A stretch of DNA of 64,000 nucleotides from Pseudomonas sp. FP453 (GTDB lineage: Bacteria > Pseudomonadota > Gammaproteobacteria > Pseudomonadales > Pseudomonadaceae): contig NZ_CP117435.1 in the NCBI RefSeq assembly GCF_030687495.1, positions 6,218,156 through 6,282,155 on the forward strand. Direction: 5' to 3'. The first letter of the stretch is position 1, and each line of letters opens with the position of its first letter. Position numbers and translations under genes: made by a program. Below, piece after piece: positions 8,365 through 16,000 of this stretch. A model generated the notes under the pieces. The model had not been told where the DNA came from. It worked only from the letters and a program-made list of their open reading frames with translations, and did not search any database.

Positions 8365-9297
8365 ATGCACAGCCAGACCATAATGCTGTTCGGCGGCATC
8401 GGCGCGATCCTGGTGCTCGCCTCGCTGATCGGCCTGATCCTCAAACTGCGCACCCGTGGCACGCCCAACGCGGTGATCGACAACCTCAACGCGCGCATCA
8501 ACGCCTGGTGGGTGATGGTGGTAGTGATCGGCATCGCCTTCTGGCTCGGCACGGGCGCGGTGATCCTGTTGTTCTACGCGGTGTCGTTCTACGCCCTGCG
8601 TGAATTCCTCACCCTCACCCCGACCCGCCGCAGCGACTACCCGGCGCTGGTGGCCGCGTTCTACCTGGCGCTGCCGTTGCAGTACCTGCTGATCTTCGCC
8701 GACTGGTACGGGCTGTTCTCGATCTTCATCCCGGTGTACGTATTCCTGCTGCTGCCGATCCTCGCGTCCTTGGGCGGCGACAGCACGCACTTCCTGGAAC
8801 GTGCCTCGAAAGTGCAGTGGGGCCTGATGATCGCAGTGTTCTGCGTATCCTTCGTGCCCGCCCTGCTGACCCTCGACATCCCCGGCTACGAAGGCCGCAA
8901 CCTGCTGCTGATTGCCTACCTGGTGATCGTGGTGCAGCTGTCGGACGTGCTCCAGTACGTCTGTGGGAAGTTGTTCGGCAAACACAAGATCGCACCCAAC
9001 CTGTCGCCGTCCAAAACCGTGGAAGGCTTTGTCGGTGGGATCTTGCTGTCATCCCTGATCGGCGCGGCGCTGTGGTGGACCACGCCGTTCAACCCGTGGC
9101 AGTCGTTCCTGATCGCGCTGTTGATCAACCTGCTGGGATTTGCCGGCGGCATCGTGATGTCGGCGATCAAGCGTGACCGGGGCGTAAAGGATTGGGGGCA
9201 TATGATCGAAGGGCATGGCGGCATGCTGGATCGGTTGGATTCGGTGTGTTTTGCGGCGCCGATTTTCTTTCATCTGGTGCGCTTCTGGTGGACCTGA
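8365..9297 (+). CDS. Phosphatidate cytidylyltransferase, CdsA/YnbB-like
   Basis: A 310-residue membrane protein with about eight hydrophobic segments. The C-terminal CDP-diacylglycerol synthase signature is clear: KRDRGVKDWGHMIEGHGGML followed by DRLDS, plus an earlier SPSKTVEGFVGG. The reaction is phosphatidate + CTP to CDP-diacylglycerol + PPi. Its product is the donor for the phosphatidyltransferase that opens the operon, so the operon forms a self-contained branch: acylate, activate, transfer, dephosphorylate, modify. The ATG lies one base after the acyltransferase stop. It matches YnbB by context and length. The housekeeping cdsA (with uppS, dxr) is not in this window. Confidence 0.88.
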   Translation: MHSQTIMLFGGIGAILVLASLIGLILKLRTRGTPNAVIDNLNARINAWWVMVVVIGIAFWLGTGAVILLFYAVSFYALREFLTLTPTRRSDYPALVAAFYLALPLQYLLIFADWYGLFSIFIPVYVFLLLPILASLGGDSTHFLERASKVQWGLMIAVFCVSFVPALLTLDIPGYEGRNLLLIAYLVIVVQLSDVLQYVCGKLFGKHKIAPNLSPSKTVEGFVGGILLSSLIGAALWWTTPFNPWQSFLIALLINLLGFAGGIVMSAIKRDRGVKDWGHMIEGHGGMLDRLDSVCFAAPIFFHLVRFWWT

Positions 9298-9333
9298 GTC
9301 CCATTTAAAATTAACAAACTGAATAAATCCGAA

Positions 9334-9446
9334 AGCCTATAGGCTAACAAAAAGAAGTATCTTGTTAGCCTATAGGCTTATTTTTTGAATTATTTGTATA
9401 CCTATAGGCTTATATTTATTGCAATACTGAAAGCCTATAGGCTTTC
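9334..9446. promoter_or_regulatory. Four phased palindromic operators upstream of the Fic module
   Basis: The 12-bp palindrome AGCCTATAGGCT occurs exactly at 9334-9345, 9367-9378 and 9432-9443, and with two mismatches at 9399-9410. Centre-to-centre distances are 33, 32 and 33 bp, close to three helical turns, so all four would face the same side of the DNA. The last copy extends to an 18-bp perfect palindrome, GAAAGCCTATAGGCTTTC (9429-9446), just ahead of the GTG start. Copies one and two also form a 17-bp inverted repeat (9334-9350 with 9362-9378). The surrounding DNA is AT-rich, unlike its neighbours. The likely reader is the HTH protein encoded immediately downstream. Confidence 0.8.
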
Positions 9447-9461
9447 AAAAGGTAATTCGCC

Positions 9462-9926
9462 GTGGGCACTTCCAACCTCTATAAGCTGCGCCTCTCTCAA
9501 GTGGAACGCGCCATCGAACCTTTCAATACCGTCAAAGGCGCCTCAGTTCCGCCCGGCGGCTGGCTGCGATCGATCAGGGAGGCGCTTGGCCGCTCATTGC
9601 GTGCACAGGCCGAAATCGCCGGCGTAGCGCCGGTGACCGTGAATAAATCCGAGCGCTCCGAAGTCGAGGACCGAATTTCACTCGCGCAACTCAGAAAACT
9701 CGCCGCAGCGCTGGACTGCGAACTCGTCTACGGTCTCGTGCCCAAGAAACCCTTGCGCGAAATGATCGAAGAGCGCGCCGATCTGCTGGCAAAGAGAGAA
9801 ATTCTGGGCGTGGCGCACTCCATGAGCCTTGAGGATCAACGTCCCTCGGACGCCTTCATCGAGCGCCAAATTGAAGACCGCCGCAAAGAACTGCTCGATG
9901 GCTCATGGGCGCGCTTATGGCAGTAG
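9462..9926 (+). CDS. HTH regulator / antitoxin-like, mobile mystery protein A family
   Basis: A 154-residue protein with a GTG start and AAAGGT upstream. A helix-turn-helix of the Xre/Cro type spans about residues 35-80 (GGWLRSIREALGRSLRAQAE, then IAGVAPVTVNKSERSE), followed by a charged helical tail. I recognise the combination with a downstream Fic protein as the 'mobile mystery protein' A/B pair, a module scattered across proteobacteria and usually interpreted as toxin-antitoxin-like. It probably binds the palindromes immediately upstream and represses its own operon. The 3' end overlaps the Fic gene. Confidence 0.8.
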   Translation: MGTSNLYKLRLSQVERAIEPFNTVKGASVPPGGWLRSIREALGRSLRAQAEIAGVAPVTVNKSERSEVEDRISLAQLRKLAAALDCELVYGLVPKKPLREMIEERADLLAKREILGVAHSMSLEDQRPSDAFIERQIEDRRKELLDGSWARLWQ

Positions 9927-10504
9927 GACTGGACCTCAAGCCAGGTCAGACGCCCCTGGACCCGGACGAAATCGCCGGTCTGAAACCCAGACACATCGCG
10001 ACCCAAGGCGAGTTGGACGAATGGGAAGCGCAAAACATCCTCAAGGCAACCCTGTGGATTGGCCGCCAGAAGAAACTGGATGTGCTCAATGAGCACTTCT
10101 GCCGGGAGCTGCACACGAAGATGTTCAGCGATACCTGGAAGTGGGCCGGGACTTTCCGTAAGTCCGATAAGAACATCGGCTGCGATTGGACGAAGATCGC
10201 CGTCAATTTGCGTCAGCTACTCGACAACATGACCTACTGGCTGGAACACGATGTGTTCCCGCCAGAAGAAGTCGCCGTGCGCTTTCATCACCAATTGGTG
10301 TGGTTGCACGCCTTCCCAAATGGCAATGGCCGGCACGCCCGCCTGATGACCGACTGTCTGCTAAGGCAATCTGGCCTCGCGCAGTTTTCCTGGGGACGCG
10401 GCAGCCTGGTGACGGTGAGTGAAATACGCCAGCGCTATATCCAAGCGCTCCGCGCCGCAGATGCCAATGACTACGGGCCCTTATTGGCTTTTGTGCGCAG
10501 TTGA
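9905..10504 (+). CDS. Fic-domain protein, mobile mystery protein B family
   Basis: A 199-residue Fic/DOC protein with a complete catalytic loop, HAFPNGNGRHAR, starting at His135. Fic enzymes transfer AMP or another nucleotide moiety onto target hydroxyls, with the His as base and the GNGR segment holding the phosphates. The loop is intact, so activity is plausible. ATGs at 9905 and 9917 are both usable; both lie inside the end of the regulator gene. I see no unambiguous (S/T)xxxE(G/N) inhibitory helix, so how it is restrained is unclear. The target is unknown. About 170 bp of non-coding DNA follow, AT-rich towards the next gene. Confidence 0.85.
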   Translation: MGALMAVGLDLKPGQTPLDPDEIAGLKPRHIATQGELDEWEAQNILKATLWIGRQKKLDVLNEHFCRELHTKMFSDTWKWAGTFRKSDKNIGCDWTKIAVNLRQLLDNMTYWLEHDVFPPEEVAVRFHHQLVWLHAFPNGNGRHARLMTDCLLRQSGLAQFSWGRGSLVTVSEIRQRYIQALRAADANDYGPLLAFVRS

Positions 10505-10672
10505 TTTCCCCAACGCCAGCGCGCGACAACGCCTTGACGCATAAGTTCTACAGCGTCAAAAAATAATATTTGCGTATTAAATTCACATCTGTTTATTGTG
10601 GATATACACGCCGTTTACTGCATGTAGGAAGCGCAGGTTGTCGGCGCCAATTATTTTTCAAGGATGAAAACC

Positions 10673-11227
10673 ATGGACCCCTTTCTTGGCGAAATCCGCC
10701 TGTTCCCCTGGGGCTGGGCGCCTGCTGGTTGGCTGCCCTGCGAAGGCCAGGTGCTGCCCTTGAACGCCTATGTTGCGTTGGCCTCTCTGCTGGGTAATCG
10801 CTACGGCGGCAATGGCAGTACCACCTTTGGTATACCGGACCTGCGTGGCCGCGCGGCGCTGGGTCAGAACTGGGTGCCTTCTGTCGCACCGGACCCGGTC
10901 ATCGGTGTCCACGCCCTGGGTTCTGCCGGCGGTACAGAGACGGTAACGCTCGGGCTCAATGCCCTCGCCCCCCATACCCACGGTACCCACGTTTCCGCCA
11001 GCGCGGCGAACATCGCCACCCCCGCAGGCGGCATCCCGGCCGTCAGTTCGAACTCCAAGGGCGACGTGTCAAAGCCGGTTTACGTGACGGCCTCGACTAC
11101 CGCTCAGGTGACGCTGAACAGTGCGACGGTGGTGGCTACACCCGGCGCGCCGGTGGCGAATATGCAGCCCTCGATTGTCGGCTGTTTCTGCATCGCCACG
11201 ACTGGCATCTACCCGCCACGCCAGTAG
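10673..11227 (+). CDS. Tail-collar-domain protein 1 (microcystin-dependent-protein type)
   Basis: A 184-residue protein. The N-terminal phage tail collar domain reads LGEIRLFPWGWAPAGWLPCE, followed by LLGNRYGGNGSTTFGIPDLRGR. A Thr/Ala-rich middle follows, and the C-terminus ends in a hydrophobic strand (CFCIATTGIYPPRQ). I took the ATG at 10673 rather than the one at 10664 because AAGGA lies eight bases before it and the paralogues begin in the same register. No signal peptide is visible. It is the first of three tandem paralogues with no head, tail-sheath or integrase genes nearby, so it is probably not a prophage remnant. Function is unknown. Confidence 0.8.
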   Translation: MDPFLGEIRLFPWGWAPAGWLPCEGQVLPLNAYVALASLLGNRYGGNGSTTFGIPDLRGRAALGQNWVPSVAPDPVIGVHALGSAGGTETVTLGLNALAPHTHGTHVSASAANIATPAGGIPAVSSNSKGDVSKPVYVTASTTAQVTLNSATVVATPGAPVANMQPSIVGCFCIATTGIYPPRQ

Positions 11228-11263
11228 CCGTCCCCCTACAGACTCGCAAGTAAGGAAACTGAC

Positions 11264-11836
11264 ATGTCTGAAGCTTACCTCGGAGAAATCCGCATGTTTG
11301 CCGGCAACTACGCGCCGGAAAACTGGGCGATTTGCGATGGCACGCTGCTGCCCGTCAATGCCTATCAGGGTTTGTATTCGATACTGGGAACCGTCTACGG
11401 CGGCAACGGTGTGACAACCTTCGCCCTGCCGGACTACCGCGGGCGCCTGCCCATCGGCCAAGGCAACGGCCCCGGCCTGACGCCGCGGGTGCTGGCCGCG
11501 ACCACGGGGGCCGAAACAGTCGCCCTGCTGGCGGCCAACACACCGGCCCACAGCCACGGTTTTGTGGTCAACAACACTCCTGCCACCTCGGCGACGCCCG
11601 TGTCCACGCCACCGGCGCCGGCCAACAGCCTGACGTTCGGCCAATTCGAGCCTGTCACCATCGTCAAGGGCCTGTACAGCGCAGGGTCCGGCTCATTCGC
11701 GGCAGTCACGTTGGATCCGGGCTTTCTCGACCCCGTGCCAGGCCCTGCCGTGGGCACCCCCCACAGCAACCTGATGGGGTCCTTGACCATCAACTACATC
11801 ATCTGCCTGACGGGTATCTACCCGATGCGGCCGTAA
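11264..11836 (+). CDS. Tail-collar-domain protein 2
   Basis: A 190-residue paralogue of the preceding gene with the same layout: YLGEIRMFAGNYAPENWAIC, ILGTVYGGNGVTTFALPDYRGR, GAETVALLAANTPAHSHGF, then a Pro/Thr/Ala linker and a C-terminal YIICLTGIYPMRP. The ATG has TAAGGA seven bases upstream. Conserved spacing between the three paralogues suggests a single transcript. The three proteins share the collar core but diverge in their middle regions, so they may assemble into a hetero-oligomeric fibre; that is inference. Confidence 0.8.
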   Translation: MSEAYLGEIRMFAGNYAPENWAICDGTLLPVNAYQGLYSILGTVYGGNGVTTFALPDYRGRLPIGQGNGPGLTPRVLAATTGAETVALLAANTPAHSHGFVVNNTPATSATPVSTPPAPANSLTFGQFEPVTIVKGLYSAGSGSFAAVTLDPGFLDPVPGPAVGTPHSNLMGSLTINYIICLTGIYPMRP

Positions 11837-11862
11837 CCTTCTCTGCTCAGGAGCGACCGATC

Positions 11863-12402
11863 ATGGATGCTTTCACCGGCGAAATCCGCCTGTTCCCGTT
11901 CAACTACGCACCTCAGGATTGGGCCTATTGCGACGGCTCGGCGTTGTCGATCCAGCAGTTCCCGGCGCTGTTCTCGATACTCGGCTACACCTACGGCGGT
12001 ACGTCCGGGCAGACGTTCAAACTGCCCAACCTCAATGGGCGTGCGGCAATGGGCGCCAGCCCCCAGCGATCCATTGGCATCCCCGTGGGGGCCGATCAGG
12101 TCACGCTGACACCCGCCAACCTGACCGGCCATACCCACGCGGTACAGGTGAAAGATGGCACTGAAGCCTCGGCGGCCCTGGATGTGCCCAACAGCACCGC
12201 TTATCTGGCCCAGCCCCGCAACGTACGCGTCTACAACGACACCGCGCCGCTAGCCGGCGGCCCGACCCTGCCCACCGGAACACTGACGCCCGCCGGGCAG
12301 CTCTCCCCCGGCACCAGTCCACAACGCAGCACCCTGCAGCCGTTCCTGACCTTGAGCTACTGCATCTGCCTCAATGGCGAGTACCCCGTGAAGCCATCAT
12401 GA
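11863..12402 (+). CDS. Tail-collar-domain protein 3
   Basis: A 179-residue third paralogue: FTGEIRLFPFNYAPQDWAYC, ILGYTYGGTSGQTFKLPNLNGR, then GADQVTLTPANLTGHTHAVQ, with the C-terminus YCICLNGEYPVKPS. CAGGAG precedes the ATG. Its stop codon overlaps the ATG of the acetyltransferase (ATGA), tying the collar genes to that enzyme. It has lost the second Asn of the YGGNG loop found in its siblings (YGGTS). Confidence 0.8.
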   Translation: MDAFTGEIRLFPFNYAPQDWAYCDGSALSIQQFPALFSILGYTYGGTSGQTFKLPNLNGRAAMGASPQRSIGIPVGADQVTLTPANLTGHTHAVQVKDGTEASAALDVPNSTAYLAQPRNVRVYNDTAPLAGGPTLPTGTLTPAGQLSPGTSPQRSTLQPFLTLSYCICLNGEYPVKPS

Positions 12403-12908
12403 TGCAGACCGCCGACCTCCTGGGCAGCCCCACGGAGCTGCGCACGCAGACGAGTGACGACCGGGTCTTCCTCCAGGACCTGTTCGTCGCCCGGCGCTGG
12501 GCCGAAGTCAGCCAGGTTCCGGGCTGGGACGACATCCAGCGTCGCGCATTCCTGCACGCCCAGGCGCAGTTGCAGCACCAGCACTATGAAAAACACTACG
12601 CGACGGCGGACTTCCTGATCATCGAGCAAGCCGGCACCCCGATCGGGCGGCTGTGCGTGCAGCACACGCCCGAGGCGCTGCGTGTGGTGGACATCGCCCT
12701 GCTCCCGGACTGGCGCGGCCGGGGCATCGGCACGCAGTTGTTACAGGCCGTGCTGGCCAAGGCCGATGCCGCCGACCAGCCCTGCGACCTGAGCGTCGAG
12801 CAAGGCAATCCGGCCCGTCGCCTGTACCACCGGCTTGGCTTTCAAGCCTGCGGTGAAACCGGCATTCACACCCAGATGCGCCGGCCCGCGCGTCCGTCCC
12901 AGGAGTAG
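12399..12908 (+). CDS. GNAT-family N-acetyltransferase
   Basis: A 169-residue GNAT enzyme. The acetyl-CoA-binding motif A is visible as VVDIALLPDWRGRGIGTQLL, with the R-x-x-G-x-G/A pattern, and the C-terminal motif B region contains NPARRLYHRLGFQACGE. Start overlaps the third collar gene, so it is translated with that set. GNATs acetylate amino groups of proteins or small molecules. Here the collar proteins or the autotransporter are conceivable substrates, but nothing in the sequence shows this. About 166 bp of non-coding DNA separate it from the autotransporter. Confidence 0.85.
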   Translation: MMQTADLLGSPTELRTQTSDDRVFLQDLFVARRWAEVSQVPGWDDIQRRAFLHAQAQLQHQHYEKHYATADFLIIEQAGTPIGRLCVQHTPEALRVVDIALLPDWRGRGIGTQLLQAVLAKADAADQPCDLSVEQGNPARRLYHRLGFQACGETGIHTQMRRPARPSQE

Positions 12909-13074
12909 CCCGGCAGCACCGACACTGACGCTTGAATGTTTACTGACTGTGATGGCAAACGATTTCTCACAGCACGCCGCACACCTGCGCGCCCCTGCCT
13001 GTGTCCATCGGCCATTTTCCGACACTTAAGCTGGACACGCACCCCAGACGGGGCGTACGGCAGGAAGCCTCAGA

Positions 13075-16000
13075 ATGATAAAAATGCTCACCCACCGTGG
13101 TGCCCGGCTGGCACGCAGACTGACCGCAGTCTTCCTGTTGCTGATGACCCTGGCCGCCCAGGCGTTGGCGGCCCCGACGATCGTAAGCCCGACGCCCGGG
13201 AGCACCCTGCCGTCTGTGGCGGTGGGCCAGAACATGAGTATCACGATTACCTCGACCGGTGGCGCGCTTCCGTTGAACGACTGGGTCGAGTGCGACGCCA
13301 GCGACCCGGATTACGCGGGTGAAACCGGCTGCCTGCCCGATGGGCTGGTGCTCGACCAATCGTTCGGCAGCGCCAGCACGCTATTGCATGGTGCGCCGAC
13401 CACAGCGGGCACTTACACCTTCCCCGTGTCCATCAATGACAACACCAATCAGGCGGGTGTCGCCTTTTACACCCTGGTGGTCACCGGCGGTGGAACACCT
13501 ACCCTGACTTCGCTAACCCCGAACAGCGGCAGCACCGCAGGCGGAACCTCGGTGACCTTGACCGGCACCAACCTGACCGGCGCCACTGGCGTCAGCTTTG
13601 GCGGCGCATTGGCCTCGGGTTTTACCGTCAACAGCGCCACCTCGATAACGGCCACCACGCCGGCCCACGCTGCGGGCGCAGTGAATGTGGTTGTGACCAC
13701 GCCCGGCGGTACGGCGACCCTGACCAATGGCTACACCTACGCCACGCCCACCGTCAGCGTCGGCCCGACCACACTGCCCAGCGGCGCGCAGAACACCGCG
13801 TATAGCACCCAGACAATCACCGCAAGCGGCGCTGCCGCACCTTATACTTTCGCCATCACCGGCGGCGCCCTGCCCGCTGGCTTGAGCCTGAGCAGCGGCG
13901 GCACCCTCAGTGGCACCCCTACTGCCAGCGGCAATTACAACATCACCGTGACCGCCACCGACGCCAACGGCGTGACAGGATCACGTGCCTACAGCTTCAC
14001 CATCAGCGCCGCGCCGACCATCAGCGTCAACCCGACGACCCTGCCCAACCCGACAGCCAACGTCGCCTACACGACCAGCCTCAGTGCGACCGGTGGCACT
14101 GCGCCCTACAGCTACACCTTTACTTCCGGCACTCTGCCCGCAGGCTTGAGCCTGAGCAGCGGCGGCACCCTCAGTGGCACCCCGACCCAGGCTGGCACCT
14201 ACAACTTCACCGTGACCGCCACCGACGTCAACAGCGCATCCGGTTCACGCACCTACAGCGTGACCGTCAGCGCCGGCGCACCTAACGCCGGGGCGGTCAG
14301 TGTCACGGTTGCCGCCAATAGCAGCGCCAACCCGATCACCCTCAACCTCAGTGGCGGCGCGGCCACCAGCGTCGCCGTATCCAGCGCGGCCAGCCATGGC
14401 ACCGCCACGGCCAGCGGTACCAGCATCACCTACACCCCGACGGCGGGCTACTCCGGTGCAGACAGCTTTACCTACACCGCCACCAATGGCAGCGGCACGT
14501 CCAGCCCGGCCACCGTATCGCTCACGGTGAATGCACCGACCCTCAGCATTACCCCGTCTGTCCTGACTGCCCCAGCGGCAAACGTCGCCTACAGTGTCGC
14601 CCTCGGTGCCAGCGGCGGTACTGCGCCCTACAGCTACGCCATCACGTCCGGCGCATTGCCCACAGGCCTGTCCGTGAATACGTCGACGGGTCTCCTCAGT
14701 GGTACGCCGAGCGTACCCGGGGCCTACAACTTCACCGTCACCGTCACCGACACCTACGGGGCAACCGCAGGGCGCGCCTACAGCGGAACAGTCAGCGCCG
14801 GCCCACCCATCGCCGCGCCGCTGAATATCACGGTCGCGGCCAACAGCAGTGCCAACGCCGTCGCCCTCATCATCAACGGCGGCACCGCCACCAGTGTCGC
14901 GGTGACCAGCGCCGCCAGCCATGGCACCGCCACTGCCAGCGGCACCAGCATCACCTATACCCCGACGCCGGGTTACCACGGCACAGACAGCTTCACCTAC
15001 ACCGCCACCAACGGCAGCGGCACGTCCAGCCCGGCCACGGTGACCGTTACCGTGGCGGCACCCACCATCAGCATCAGCCCGCTCTCTTTGCCCAACGCTA
15101 CGATAGACACCGCCTATAGCCAGACCATCAGCTCCAGTGGCAGCCTCGCGCCTTATAGCTATGCCATCTCCAGCGGCAGCCTGCCCGCAGGCTTGAGCCT
15201 GAGTCCTGCCGGCGCCCTCAGCGGCACCCCCACCGTCAGCGGCAATTTCAACTTCACGGTGACGGCTTCCGATGCGGGCACTCCCGTCTCCACAGGGGCA
15301 CGGGCCTACAGCTTCACGGTCAACGCGGTCCCCCCGGTTGCCGGAGCGGTCAGTGCCACGGTTGCGGCCAACAGCAGCGCCAACCCGATCACCCTCAACC
15401 TCAGCGGCGGCGCGGCCACCAGTGTCGCCATCGCCAGCGCGCCCAGCCATGGCACCGCCACGGCCAGCGGCACGGCGATCACCTACACCCCGACGGCGGG
15501 GTATTCTGGCGCGGACAGCTTTACCTACACCGCCACCAACAGCAGCGGCACGTCCAGCCCGGCGACCGTGACCGTCACGATCGGCGCACCGACCATCGGC
15601 ATCAGCCCGACGGTCTTGAGTGCAACCACCGCAAGCGTGCCCTTCACCACCAGCCTCAGTGCGAGCGGCGGCAACGCGCCCTACACCTACAGCATCACCA
15701 GCGGCAGCGTGCCGAGCGGCCTGGCCCTGAACCCAGCGACCGGCAGCCTCAGCGGAATCCCAAGCGCAGCCGGCCCGTACACCTTCACCGTGACCGCCAC
15801 CGATGCCAACAGCGCGACCGGATCACGCAGCTACTCCGGGACAGTCCAAGTGGCGCAGCCTGTCGCCGGGGCGCTCAGTGCAACGGTCGCCGCCAACAGC
15901 AGCGCCAACCCGATCACCCTCAACCTCAGCGGCGGCGCGGCCACCAGCGTCGCGGTCGCCAGCGCGCCGAGCCATGGCACCGCCACGGCCAGCGGCACAG

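Noticed and set aside
10673..12402. Tail-collar genes as a prophage
   Set aside because: No capsid, portal, terminase, sheath, lysis or integrase genes are nearby, and the neighbours are a GNAT enzyme and an autotransporter.
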